The translations under genes were made by a program, and so were the position numbers. Positions 16,549 through 25,994 of a stretch of DNA of 64,000 nucleotides are shown here, one piece after another. The notes under the pieces are model-generated. The model was not told the DNA's origin. It worked only from the letters and a program-made list of their open reading frames with translations, and did no database searches. Positions within the stretch are counted from its first letter, which is position 1, and each line of letters starts with the position of its first letter. The stretch comes from CAWAHD01 sp963781785 (GTDB taxonomy: Bacteria > Planctomycetota > Planctomycetia > Isosphaerales > Isosphaeraceae), in contig CAWAHD010000005.1 of NCBI GenBank assembly GCA_963781785.1, positions 2,108,001 to 2,172,000 of the forward strand. Direction: 5' to 3'.

Positions 16549-17748
16549 ATGTCCTTCGGCGGCGACCGATTCACCGAGGTCTCCTCGCGGGGGTGGTTCT
16601 CGCGCATCGGCGGGGCGCTGATCGGGATCCCGATCGGCCTGCTCCTGTTCCTGGCCTCGTTCGTTGTGCTGTTTCTCAACGAGGGCCGGTCCGTCCGGAC
16701 GGCCCGAAGCCTGGCGGAGGGCGAGAAGACGGTCGTCTCCATCAGCGCTGATCGGGTCGACCCCGCGCACGACAGAACCTTGATCCACATCAGCGGGAAG
16801 GCCGCCACCGCTGAGTCCATCAAGGACCCGCAGTTCCCCGTCTCCGCCCAGGCGCTGCGGCTCGATCGGGACGTGAAGATGTACGAGTGGATCGAGAAGC
16901 AGCAAACCCGCACGCGCCGCAAAGTCGGCGGCGGCGAAGAGCGCACGACCGAGTACACTTACACCAAGGGCTGGTCCGACAAGCCCGTCGACTCCAGCCG
17001 GTTCAAGGTTTCAGCCGGCCACGAGAATCCCCGCGACTGGCGATTCCGGAGCTGGTCAGGACAGGCGGAGGCTGTGACGCTGGGTGCGTTCCGGCTCCCG
17101 CCCGACCTGGTGCGCCAGATCAACAAGTTCGAGCCCCTGCGTGTCGACGCGGCCGCGCGCGATGCCCTGCCGGAAGACCTCCGCGACCGGATGCGGGTGA
17201 GCGATGGGCGGTTTTACCAGGGGGCGAGTCCCGGCGAGCCGCAAGTCGGTGACATATCGGTGGAGTTCCGGCAGGTCCTGCCGACCGAGGTGAGCGTGCT
17301 GGCTCAGCAGGTCGGCGCATCGTTCGGGCCCTACCAGACGAAGGCCGGCGGCGCGATCAACCGGCTCCAGCTCGGGGTGGTCTCGGCGGCCGACATGTTC
17401 CAAAAGGCGGAGGCCGAGAACACAATGTTTACGTGGGTCTTACGGCTGGTCGGGTTCGTGCTGATGTCGGTGGGGATCGGGATGGTGCTGCGGCCGCTAG
17501 CGGTCTTTGGCGACGTGATTCCGTTCATCGGCAACGCCATCCGGTTCGGTACGGGGTTCGTCGCGATGGGGATCGGCCTGGTGCTGTCGCTCGTGACGAT
17601 CGCGCTGGGGTGGATCACGTACCGGCCGCTGGTGGGGCTGGCCGTCCTGGCTGTCGCAGGGCTGGCGCTATTTGGCTTCCTCCGGCTGGCGCGGAACCGC
17701 CGCCGGGCCGCCCCCGCGAACTGGCAGCAATCCCCCGGCTCGGCCTGA
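16549..17748 (+). CDS. TMEM43-family membrane protein
   Basis: A 399-residue protein with one membrane helix near residues 20-42 (IGGALIGIPIGLLLFLASFVVLF), followed directly by LNEGRSVRTARSLAEGE, the diagnostic start of the TMEM43/LUMA family. A large extracytoplasmic domain follows, and three or four membrane helices close the protein (FTWVLRLVGFVLMSVGIG onward). In animals TMEM43 is an inner nuclear membrane/ER protein. Bacterial members are known but not understood. The terminal helices contain the motif VFGDVIPFIGNAIRFGTG seen across the family. It is a single gene, convergent with the small gene downstream. Confidence 0.88.
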   Translation: MSFGGDRFTEVSSRGWFSRIGGALIGIPIGLLLFLASFVVLFLNEGRSVRTARSLAEGEKTVVSISADRVDPAHDRTLIHISGKAATAESIKDPQFPVSAQALRLDRDVKMYEWIEKQQTRTRRKVGGGEERTTEYTYTKGWSDKPVDSSRFKVSAGHENPRDWRFRSWSGQAEAVTLGAFRLPPDLVRQINKFEPLRVDAAARDALPEDLRDRMRVSDGRFYQGASPGEPQVGDISVEFRQVLPTEVSVLAQQVGASFGPYQTKAGGAINRLQLGVVSAADMFQKAEAENTMFTWVLRLVGFVLMSVGIGMVLRPLAVFGDVIPFIGNAIRFGTGFVAMGIGLVLSLVTIALGWITYRPLVGLAVLAVAGLALFGFLRLARNRRRAAPANWQQSPGSA

Positions 17749-17759
17749 CTCGTTGAGAT

Positions 17760-18143
17760 TTATTTCTTCCTGGTCGTCGTCGCACGGGTGCGCGCCTTGC
17801 TCCGCTTGGCAGCCGGCGGCGGTGCCGGTTCGGAATGCTTCAGCTCGTCGACCCAGTCGTTCGCGGCCCGCGCGCCGTCGACGATTCCATTCATGACCGC
17901 ATTGTTCGCCGGCAACGACTTGGCGACATAGGCCACGGGGAACACGCAGCCGTACGAGAACGAGTACGACATCGCGTAAACCATCCGCGACAGGAACCGG
18001 CTGGTTGCAGGAAGCGCTTGCTCGGCCATCGCCGTCGCGCTGGACGCGCCATCCTTGGCAGCCTGCATCGCGATGTCCCATGCATCCGCAACCGTCCGCA
18101 GTGTATCTCGCGACCCTGGCGTCACGAACCCGTTTTTTGACAT
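17760..18143 (-). CDS. Hypothetical protein
   Basis: A 127-residue protein with a helical, weakly amphipathic middle (FLSRMVYAMSYSFSYGCVFPVAYVAKSLP) that could associate with a membrane, and a Lys/Arg/Ala-rich C-terminus. The start follows GAAGGTGATC. No family is recognised. It lies between the TMEM43-like gene (convergent) and the PGPGW gene (divergent). The C-terminal tail resembles histone-H1-like basic tails, which I note without drawing a function. Confidence 0.55.
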   Translation of the reverse strand: MSKNGFVTPGSRDTLRTVADAWDIAMQAAKDGASSATAMAEQALPATSRFLSRMVYAMSYSFSYGCVFPVAYVAKSLPANNAVMNGIVDGARAANDWVDELKHSEPAPPPAAKRSKARTRATTTRKK

Positions 18144-18255
18144 CGAAAGATCACCTTCTGTGCGTTAGTCTGGGAAACATAGACCGTTCAGGATGAACGA
18201 GTGTATCATGAATGTGTTCTGAGTGTCTCTATCTGTGTGTGGCGAGGAGGCGAAA

Positions 18256-18594
18256 TTGAACGGGACGAAGACGGGACGCGGGGCGGCCAGGACGGGGCGT
18301 GCTTTGCATGCAGCCGACGCGGCGATCACAGACCTTGCGGAAATCCACAAGGTCAAAGCGATGCCGACAGAGCTAGGGATCCTGCTGATCGTTTCCGGGA
18401 TCGGCGGAATCTTGCTTCCCGGTCCGGTTGGCACCCCGTTCTTGTTACTGGGCTGCCTCATGCTCTGGCCGAAAGCGTTCCGGCAGACCGGAAAATGCTT
18501 CGAAGAGCGGTTTCCCAAAATGCATTATCACGGCGTCAACCAAATCAATCGCTTCCTGGACGACCTGGAAGAGCGGTATCCGATGGCCAAGTAA
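18256..18594 (+). CDS. PGPGW-type small membrane protein
   Basis: A 112-residue protein if translated from the TTG at 18256, which has GAGGAGG just upstream. A single hydrophobic hairpin (GILLIVSGIGGILLPGPVGTPFLLLGCLMLWP) contains the PGPxG turn of the putative transmembrane PGPGW family. The soluble C-terminal helix ends DLEERYPMAK. Function unknown. It runs convergent to the giant WD40 gene, whose stop lies 15 bases away. Confidence 0.7.
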   Translation: MNGTKTGRGAARTGRALHAADAAITDLAEIHKVKAMPTELGILLIVSGIGGILLPGPVGTPFLLLGCLMLWPKAFRQTGKCFEERFPKMHYHGVNQINRFLDDLEERYPMAK

Positions 18595-18608
18595 CGAGGT
18601 GCCGCGGC

Positions 18609-21600
18609 TCACTGGGCCAACGGCTCGCCCAGGTACTTCCGCAGGTCGTCCACGGTCAGTTCCCGCCTGAGCATCTTCACGACTGCGAGAGCCCTTTCAT
18701 ACACTTGATCCACGGGCCTCAGGACTTCGCTGTCGAAAAGACGCGCGGTCCCGTCGTCATACACGGCCAGTACGGTGGTGCTGTCCGGGCTGAACGCAAC
18801 GGAAAGGACGAGCCCGCTCGGTCCGGCTAACGTGGTCAACAGCTTGCCCGTCACCACGTCCCAGACTCGAACCCGTCCGTCTCTGCTGGTGATTGCGATG
18901 AACTTGCCGTTCGGGCTCATCGCGGCATCCGGGAAGGCGCTGTCGTTGGGAGAGAACGACGGGACACCCAGCAGCACGAGCCGCTTTCCCGTGGTCGCGT
19001 CCCAGACGGTCGCAACGCCGTCCCTTCTGAGCGTGATCGCGCGCATGCCGTCGGGGCTAAACCAGGCTTCGCTCACGACAACCAGTCGATCGCTCAGGTC
19101 GAGCACCGCCTTCTCTTCGTTCTCCTTCCAGATTCGTGCGCTCTTCTCCTGATCGCTCACGTCGAACGTGACCCAGCCACTCGCCGTCACGACACGGGCT
19201 CCGTCGGGGCTGAACCCGGCCGCATTGACCGGGCTGCCGCCCGATTCCAGGACGCTTTTGAGCCGCCCTCTGCGCACCTCCCAGACACCAACCTTGCCGT
19301 CGCCGTGGGCCGTGATGATCGACAGATCGTCCCCGCTGAAGGCCAGGTTCTTGATCGGAGCAGGGATGTGACTCCCGATTGCGGAAACGAGCTTTGCCGT
19401 CTTGGCGTCCCAGACCTTCGCGGAGTTGTCTGCGGCCGTGGTGACGATGAACGCTCCGTCGGCGCTATAAGCCGCGCTCAAGACTGCCGTGCCGTGGGGT
19501 AGTTCAGCAATCGATTTGCCGGTCTCGACTTCCCAGACCCGCGCCGAGCGGTCGTTGCCTGCGGCGACGATGTGCTTGCCGTCCGGGCTGAAGCTGACGT
19601 GAAAAACGGAGAATTGGAGGCCCAGCAAGGTCGCCACGGGCCGACCGGTCGTCGCGTCCCAGACCCGCAGCAGTTTCTCGTCACCCGCCGCGACGAGGCG
19701 CTTGCCATCGGGGCTGAACTTCAAGGAGCGGATGATTCCCTCGGTCTTGAGAGGCAGATCGATGGGCTTCCCCGTCTTGACGTCCCAGACCCGACCCACG
19801 GTCGTCTGGCCCGCAGCCGCCAGGCGAGTGCCGTCGGCGCTATACGAGAGGCGATTGGCAGCGCCACCCTGGGCGATCACAGGGCCGGGAGTGCCCGTCT
19901 CGCCATCCCAGATCCGTATCGTGTTGTCGGTGCCGCTCGTGGCCAGATGCTTGCCGTCCGGGCTGAAGGCGAGACCCACCAATCCGGCCCCGTGCCCGTT
20001 CAGCTCGGCGATCCGAACACCGGTCGTGCAATTCCAGATCGAGGCCGATTTGTCACCCATGGTCCCCCCGGCCAGGCGGGTCCCCGTGGGGTCGAAGTCC
20101 AAGAGCTCGAAGGCGAACGCCTTGTTTGTGGGGATCGGGCGCGGGGTACCGCTGACTTGCATATCCCAGATCTGCAACCACCCGCCAAACGACGAGGTGG
20201 CCAGGCGCCGGCCGTCGTGGCTGAACTTCGCGGCCACCACGGCCCCTGCTCCTGGCGGGCCCTTCAAGGTGCGCAAGAGCGAGCCCTCCTTGGTGTCCCA
20301 GACCTGCGCCGTGTCGCCCTGACCTTGCGTCACCAGTTGTGTGGCGTCGGGGCTGAATACCGGGATATACCACGAGGTGGTCGTCCAGACGGGCGTCTGA
20401 TCCAGGATCTTGGCTTCGGCCATGTCGATGAGCCGTAGAGTCCCGTCGAAACAGCCGGTCGCCAGCAGTTTGCCGTCGCTGGAAAGTGCAATTGCCCCGA
20501 CGTACGCTCCAACCGCAATCGACCTGGCCTCTGTCGAGTCCCCGTGCACGTCCCAGAGTCGGACCGTGGCGTCAACGGCCGCCGTGACGAGCTTACGGCC
20601 GTCGCGGCTGAATGCCACGGAGCTCAAGCTCTGCACACCGTAGCGGTGCGTGTCCAACGTCTTCAGGGACTTGCCGGTCTTCACGTCCCAGATTCGCGCC
20701 ATGCCGTCCTGGCTCGCAGTCGCCGCCAGCAGGCCGTCCGGGCTGAAAGCGATTCCTTGGATGAAACCGATGTGCCCCTTCAGCGTTTGAGCGACCTTGC
20801 CGCCGGCGACGTCCCACAGATTCACGTTGAATCTCCGGTCCGCGGTTGCCAGCATCGTCTCTGCCGGGTTGAAAACGAGGATCGACGATTGGCTGGTCAG
20901 GCCGGCAAGCCGGAAGAGCTCAACTGACCTGCGGGCGTCCCAGATGATCCCGGTCGTGTCGTATGCTTCCGACGCGAGGTAGGTGCCTCTTGGGCTGAAG
21001 GCGACGTGAGAGACCCGGGAAGTGTGACCATAGAGGACCTCTTCATGGGCCCGGCCCGTGGCAGCATCCCAGAACCGTACCGTGCGATCGTAACCGGAGG
21101 TCGCCACGGTTTTGCCGTCGGGGCTGAACGCCCCGTCGGCCACCGCGCCCTTGTGGCCATCGAGTAAATGGACCCGGCCCGTGGCCAGTTCGACGATCCG
21201 TGCCGGTCCCTGGCCCGTGCTCTTGGCGACGCCCATGGCGGCTGTGATCAGCCGGCCATCGGCGGTGAACACACCGCCCTTGATGCTCGCAGAGTACCCC
21301 GTACGTTTCGACACTTCGCTGAATGTCGCGGTGTCCCAGACCCGGATCGTGTTGTCGAGGCCCGCCGTTGCCAGCCGAGATCCGTCCCGCCGGAATGCAA
21401 CTCCGGTGACGGGCGCTTGATGCCGCAACGGAGCGCCACGGGGATGTCCGGAGTCGAGATCCCAGAGCCGCGCCGTACCGTCGTGAGATGCCGTGGCGAG
21501 CTGGCCGCCGGCGGGGCTGAACGCGACGGCCGTGAGTGGGGCCTCATGACCGGAGAACGCTTGGAGCAGTTTCAGGGACGAAATATCCCACGTCCTGGCG

Positions 21601-24600
21601 ATCCGATCGGTGCCGGCCGTGGCGAGCCGTCGGCCGTCAGGGCTGATCGCCAGCGCGGCGACCGGGCCAAAGCGTGCAGGAAGTTCCCCGGCGGGTTTTC
21701 CCGTCGCGGCGTCCCACAGCCGCACCGCGTTGTCGACACAGGCGGTGATCACCCGGTTGTCCGCGCTGAACACGGCGTCGGACCACGGCGCCAGCGGGCC
21801 GGCAAGCGCAATGTGTCGCTCTGAAAAGACGTCCCAGACCCGCGCGGTGCCATCGTCGCTCGCCGTGGCGACGGTGCGTCCATCAGGGCTGAAGCCACCA
21901 TCCAGAACCGCCCCCGTGTGTCCCCGCAAAACGGTGGATTCGGTCGTGCCAATTGTCCAGATCGAGGCCGTTCTGTCTTCGCACGTCACGAGCAGCCGGT
22001 CGCCCTCCGTGCTGAGTGTCTCATGGGTAATGGGTGATTGAGAGGTCATGCTGCCCCGAAAGGAACCGTCGCGCGGGTTCCAGGCTTGCACCAATCCATT
22101 CTTCGCGGCGATTGCCAGGATCGTCGCCGGGGTGTTGAAAGCGAACTCGACGATCTCACCGTTGTGATAGAGGACCCGAGTCGGCGGCGTCGGGAACGGC
22201 TTGCCGGGAGCCGCGTCCCACACCTTCACCTGATTGCTCTTTAGACCGGTGGCGAGACACCTGCCGTCGGAGCTGAGGGCCAAGGCCGTGACGAGGACGG
22301 GCTCTTCCACTGTCAGAGCTGGACTGTCCGACTCGATCTTCCAGAGCCGCACGATCGAGATTGGGGCCGGCGTCGCGGCCTTCGCGCTGACGCCCACACT
22401 TGCCGCGGGGGCATCGGATCTTTGGGCCGCCGCCGCGGCTTTCGAGCTGACTCCCACGGTTGCCGCGGAGGCATTGGCTTCCGGATCGGGGCCGGTGACC
22501 GCAGCAAGCGCGCGGGCGCCGGCACTCAAGGCGAGGCGAGTGATGCGAGGGCCGTGAACTCGTCGTTCTCGAAGCTCTTGGCCCGAGGGCAGTTCCCAGG
22601 TGCGGATCACCTTGTCATCCGTGGCAACACAGACATGCGAGCCGTCGCGGGTGAACGACGCGGCCCAGAACTTCCGACCGTTCGAATGGCCGAGCTTCTT
22701 GAGCCTCGCATCGGCGGCCGGGTCGTGCACCGCGACGACCCCAGCCTCGTCCACGCTGGTCAAGTATCGGCCCCCGCCGCCGAACGCCAGCCTGACGAGG
22801 CTCCGACCGTTGAATCGGTGCCACTTCCGCACACCCGTGGCAATGTCCCAGACTTCCACCCGCCCATCATGCGACGCCGTCGCGAGCTGGTCGCCGCCCG
22901 GGTTGTACGCCACACAGACAACCTTGCCAAGATGGTCGCCCAGCACGGCGCGGACATGTGAACCCGCCAGCGACAGACGCAACGCGCGTTCGGTGGCCGT
23001 GTTTGGCGCCATCTTGAACGCCGCGACACCCAGCGCCAGGCTCTGATCGGGGTCGTTATCCTGAACCGAAGTAGCCTGCGCCGCGACGATCGACGACAGC
23101 GACACCGTGGCCTCGCTGTCGGCACGCGCCTTGGCCTCGAGCGCCAGTTTCTTTTGCTCCTCGGCTCTCTGCCGCTCGTGCTCGGCACGCTTGGTCTCGT
23201 CTTCGGCGAGTGCTCTTTGCTCCTCGGCTCGTTGCCGCTCCTTCTCTGCGATCTGTGATTGCCGCGCGGATTGGATCGACTGATAGAACGCGAAGGCACT
23301 CAGACCGGTGAGCAACAGCAGAACCACCGATCCGCTGCGGAGCAGAGTTTCCCGCCGCTTTGTGTCGGCCGCTCTGGCGTCCTCGAGCCGCTTGACCTCT
23401 GCCGCCTTTGCGTCCTCCAGCCGCTTCGCCTCAGCCGCTTGGGCCTCCTCGAGCTTGGCCTGTTCGGTCATGTAACGGCGACGCCAGTCGACAATGACAG
23501 CCGCCAGGACGTCGTGGAAAATCTCGAAACGCGCCTTGGCCGGGTCGTCGTCCGGGGCCGATACCTCGCGGAGGACCCGCACCTGCTGCGAGCCGAGCTG
23601 GTTCAAGACACGCCGGATCTTTTCGGGCGGAAGCCCGGTGTACTCGGCAAGATCGTTGAGCGCCAGCGCGATCTTGGTTCCGGTCGGCGTGACCAGATAG
23701 CGGAACAGGTTGGCCGCAACGTTGCGCTCTTCTTCACCAAACGTCGCCATGACGTTGTCGAGGTGTGTGCCGACAATCTCTTCCGCGCCGCCCAGGCTCT
23801 GGAAGGTTTCGAGCCGGAGCACCCGCGAGCCAGCCAGAGCCTCCGCGTCCCAGAGCCGCTTCATGACGAGCTGAAGGTAGGCGGTCTCGATCGGTCGGTC
23901 GCTGTCATCCTGGCCGTCTCGATCCTCGAGTTCGGCACGGCCGGCGGTCTCCAGGGTGATCGCACCGGCTTCGACCGCCTCCAGCACCGGATCGATCAGC
24001 CCGGGCTCAATCGCCATCGCCTGACCGTCCGTTGCGTGCAGCTCGTTAAAGCGCTCGATCGGCCCCGCGATGGTCTCGCGGCCCCGCTCCCGGTTGAGCC
24101 GGTCCAGCCGCAGCGTGTTGGCCAGGAGGCCCGGGATGTGCCCCTCGAAGACGTCGAGCTGCGCCAGTGAGTCCTCGCGCAGGGAGATCAAGAAGTTCGC
24201 TTTCAGGTCGGGCTGGCGGACGGTACGCGCCAGCTCGTATGCGAACGTCCCCTCGACGACCCTGCGCCCGTGGTACAGAAAGTACTCCTCGAACTGGTCG
24301 AGCACGATCAGCAGGGTTCCCCCCACCCGCTCGGCCCACGCGCTCAAGACGTCGGCCAGAGGCAGGTTGTCAGCCGGCGGCTCGACCGGATGGCCCAGAA
24401 CACTCTCGACCGCCTCGCGGACGCTGCCCAGCAGGCCGAGCCTGGGATCGTCGCGCCACGATCGGAACGTCACGGCGACGTATTCCGGCTCCCGGCCCAG
24501 GGCGATCTGCCGTGGCGCACGCGCGCGATTGATCTCGTGCGCCAGGCCCGCGTCAAGCAGCGAGCTCTTGCCGCACCCGCTGGGACCGTAGAGCACCGTG

Positions 24601-24740
24601 AGCCGCGCAGCGACCAGGTTTGAAGTGATCATCGCCCGGTCGGCGTCGCGGCCGAAAAAGTAGAGGGCGTCGCTCTCGGTGAACGGAACCAGGCCGACGA
24701 ACGGCCGCTCGCTCACGTCGCCGGTCGGGCCGGTTGTCAT
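18609..24740 (-). CDS. Giant nSTAND-type NTPase with membrane segment and 32 WD40-like repeats
   Basis: A 2043-residue protein. Residues 1-420: opening FVGLVPFTESDALYFFGRD is the entry motif of nSTAND1 NTPases; Walker A GPSGCGKSS is near residues 50-58 and Walker B LLIVLDQFEE near 142-151. Residues about 425-465 are an Ala/Glu/Lys coiled coil. Residues 470-490 are a hydrophobic helix (SVVLLLLTGLSAFAFYQSI), then a second coiled coil of ERQRAEEQ repeats to about 560. From about 600 to the end I count 32 WD-like units ending in variants of VxVWDxxTG, enough for four to five propellers. A low-complexity tandem insert (VGVSSKAAAA / VGVSAKAAT) interrupts repeat 4. The ATG overlaps the SIR2 stop (ATGA, 24737-24740). 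The role as sensor and switch is inferred. Confidence 0.9.
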   Translation of the reverse strand: MTTGPTGDVSERPFVGLVPFTESDALYFFGRDADRAMITSNLVAARLTVLYGPSGCGKSSLLDAGLAHEINRARAPRQIALGREPEYVAVTFRSWRDDPRLGLLGSVREAVESVLGHPVEPPADNLPLADVLSAWAERVGGTLLIVLDQFEEYFLYHGRRVVEGTFAYELARTVRQPDLKANFLISLREDSLAQLDVFEGHIPGLLANTLRLDRLNRERGRETIAGPIERFNELHATDGQAMAIEPGLIDPVLEAVEAGAITLETAGRAELEDRDGQDDSDRPIETAYLQLVMKRLWDAEALAGSRVLRLETFQSLGGAEEIVGTHLDNVMATFGEEERNVAANLFRYLVTPTGTKIALALNDLAEYTGLPPEKIRRVLNQLGSQQVRVLREVSAPDDDPAKARFEIFHDVLAAVIVDWRRRYMTEQAKLEEAQAAEAKRLEDAKAAEVKRLEDARAADTKRRETLLRSGSVVLLLLTGLSAFAFYQSIQSARQSQIAEKERQRAEEQRALAEDETKRAEHERQRAEEQKKLALEAKARADSEATVSLSSIVAAQATSVQDNDPDQSLALGVAAFKMAPNTATERALRLSLAGSHVRAVLGDHLGKVVCVAYNPGGDQLATASHDGRVEVWDIATGVRKWHRFNGRSLVRLAFGGGGRYLTSVDEAGVVAVHDPAADARLKKLGHSNGRKFWAASFTRDGSHVCVATDDKVIRTWELPSGQELRERRVHGPRITRLALSAGARALAAVTGPDPEANASAATVGVSSKAAAAAQRSDAPAASVGVSAKAATPAPISIVRLWKIESDSPALTVEEPVLVTALALSSDGRCLATGLKSNQVKVWDAAPGKPFPTPPTRVLYHNGEIVEFAFNTPATILAIAAKNGLVQAWNPRDGSFRGSMTSQSPITHETLSTEGDRLLVTCEDRTASIWTIGTTESTVLRGHTGAVLDGGFSPDGRTVATASDDGTARVWDVFSERHIALAGPLAPWSDAVFSADNRVITACVDNAVRLWDAATGKPAGELPARFGPVAALAISPDGRRLATAGTDRIARTWDISSLKLLQAFSGHEAPLTAVAFSPAGGQLATASHDGTARLWDLDSGHPRGAPLRHQAPVTGVAFRRDGSRLATAGLDNTIRVWDTATFSEVSKRTGYSASIKGGVFTADGRLITAAMGVAKSTGQGPARIVELATGRVHLLDGHKGAVADGAFSPDGKTVATSGYDRTVRFWDAATGRAHEEVLYGHTSRVSHVAFSPRGTYLASEAYDTTGIIWDARRSVELFRLAGLTSQSSILVFNPAETMLATADRRFNVNLWDVAGGKVAQTLKGHIGFIQGIAFSPDGLLAATASQDGMARIWDVKTGKSLKTLDTHRYGVQSLSSVAFSRDGRKLVTAAVDATVRLWDVHGDSTEARSIAVGAYVGAIALSSDGKLLATGCFDGTLRLIDMAEAKILDQTPVWTTTSWYIPVFSPDATQLVTQGQGDTAQVWDTKEGSLLRTLKGPPGAGAVVAAKFSHDGRRLATSSFGGWLQIWDMQVSGTPRPIPTNKAFAFELLDFDPTGTRLAGGTMGDKSASIWNCTTGVRIAELNGHGAGLVGLAFSPDGKHLATSGTDNTIRIWDGETGTPGPVIAQGGAANRLSYSADGTRLAAAGQTTVGRVWDVKTGKPIDLPLKTEGIIRSLKFSPDGKRLVAAGDEKLLRVWDATTGRPVATLLGLQFSVFHVSFSPDGKHIVAAGNDRSARVWEVETGKSIAELPHGTAVLSAAYSADGAFIVTTAADNSAKVWDAKTAKLVSAIGSHIPAPIKNLAFSGDDLSIITAHGDGKVGVWEVRRGRLKSVLESGGSPVNAAGFSPDGARVVTASGWVTFDVSDQEKSARIWKENEEKAVLDLSDRLVVVSEAWFSPDGMRAITLRRDGVATVWDATTGKRLVLLGVPSFSPNDSAFPDAAMSPNGKFIAITSRDGRVRVWDVVTGKLLTTLAGPSGLVLSVAFSPDSTTVLAVYDDGTARLFDSEVLRPVDQVYERALAVVKMLRRELTVDDLRKYLGEPLAQ

Positions 24741-25753
24741 GGAGTGGGGCTCCCGGGCTGCGATCTTGGTTTGAGCAGCTCTTCGAGATCGGCGAAGTAG
24801 TCTTCCAGGCTGGCGACGACGATCTCGACGTTGCGCTTGCTCCAGAACATCTTGTCCACGGGCTTCTCGCGGATCTCGATGGCCCACGAGTTCCAGGTCA
24901 GCGGGCTGTCTTTCCAGATCCGGCGCAGGAAGGCCCGCATGTTCCAGTCGGTCAGGCTGTAGCCCAGAAAAAGGAAGTGGCACCGGTTCAGCCACTCCGG
25001 CAACGGGAGGGGCAAGAGCGTGGTGAGCTCAGGCAGGGTCAGGTAATCGATGTAGTCATCCTCGGTGATCACGTAGCTGTCCCGTCCGGGGGCCTGGCGG
25101 TCCATGGCGCCATGGATCTTGAGCAGGACCGGCCGCTTTTCCAAGAGGAGGCACTCGCGTCCGTCGATCTTCACGCGATACTTGTTGGGCTTCGTGATCG
25201 CACGAGGCTCTTCTCCCGGCGCTCGATGCAAGAACTTTCCCTTGTCCGGTCCCTGGGCGGCGTAGTAGACCAGGTCGAACGGCTCCTGGGCCACGAGAAG
25301 CGCGTGCTCCATCACGTCGTCGTAGTTGGTCGTGATGATGAGGGGGTACGCCGATTCCGGGTAACGCGGCGGCGAGCCGCTCTCACGCATCGCCCCAGGC
25401 AAGCTGGCCAGGATTTGGTGGACCGTTGTAATCGGATATTCCATTTTGACCAGGACCCGGCGCAGCTCCTGGTACAGCGGGCCGGTGCCGCTCGTGACGG
25501 CCACGAATTGCGACACGCGCGACAGGTCCTGCGGCTCCTCCTTGGGATAGTTGTACGTATTCATCAGGTGCTCGGTCAGCTCCCAGCCGCTGGGCAGATA
25601 ACTGCCGGCCCAAGGGGTAAGCTTCGAAGGGTCCGCTGGATCTCGGGGCCGCCCGCACAGGTTGACGCCCGCTCCGAGGAACGGCACGACCCGCCCTTCG
25701 AGCAGGGGACGCAGGACCATCCGGTAATGGGCCTCCAGTTGCGGAAGCTTCAT
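24737..25753 (-). CDS. SIR2-domain protein (putative NAD-consuming effector)
   Basis: A 338-residue protein of the SIR2-like (SIR2_2) superfamily. NAD-binding GAG is at residues 27-29 (PFLGAGVNL), TTNYDD at 141-146, the expected catalytic His214 in KIHGAMD, and LFLGYSLTDWNMR closes the Rossmann core. In bacterial defence systems such domains cleave NAD+ when triggered. No membrane or DNA-binding domain is present, so activation must come from a partner. The ATG at 25753 is chosen over a GTG at 25759 because GAGAAGG lies five bases before it. It overlaps the STAND-WD40 gene by four bases, so the pair is made in a fixed ratio. Confidence 0.85.
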   Translation of the reverse strand: MKLPQLEAHYRMVLRPLLEGRVVPFLGAGVNLCGRPRDPADPSKLTPWAGSYLPSGWELTEHLMNTYNYPKEEPQDLSRVSQFVAVTSGTGPLYQELRRVLVKMEYPITTVHQILASLPGAMRESGSPPRYPESAYPLIITTNYDDVMEHALLVAQEPFDLVYYAAQGPDKGKFLHRAPGEEPRAITKPNKYRVKIDGRECLLLEKRPVLLKIHGAMDRQAPGRDSYVITEDDYIDYLTLPELTTLLPLPLPEWLNRCHFLFLGYSLTDWNMRAFLRRIWKDSPLTWNSWAIEIREKPVDKMFWSKRNVEIVVASLEDYFADLEELLKPRSQPGSPTP

Positions 25754-25819
25754 GTGCACCTTCTCAGAGAAGAGTTGAAATGGGTCGATGCCGGGCTGCA
25801 GGCATCGGGCCGGCTGTGC

Positions 25820-25848
25820 ATCATAGACGAGTCAGCGCATGCACGCAA
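25820..25848 (-). promoter_or_regulatory. Candidate promoter of the SIR2/STAND-WD40 operon
   Basis: On the minus strand TTGCGT (25843-25848) and TATGAT (25820-25825, five of six matches to TATAAT) are 17 bases apart. An AT-rich stretch lies just upstream and the SIR2 ATG about 66 bases downstream. This would make the pair an independent transcription unit. Confidence 0.4.
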
Positions 25849-25994
25849 TCGGGTCGATTAAATTTATGGATTTGGCGGAGATGATTCTCGCTCCCGGCGA
25901 TCTCGCGGGGGCAAGTCTCTGGGCGCGTAGGATCCTGGTCGAGAAGAACGCGTCAGCCGCGGTTCAATCAATTTCTGGCGCTGCCTCGATCTGA

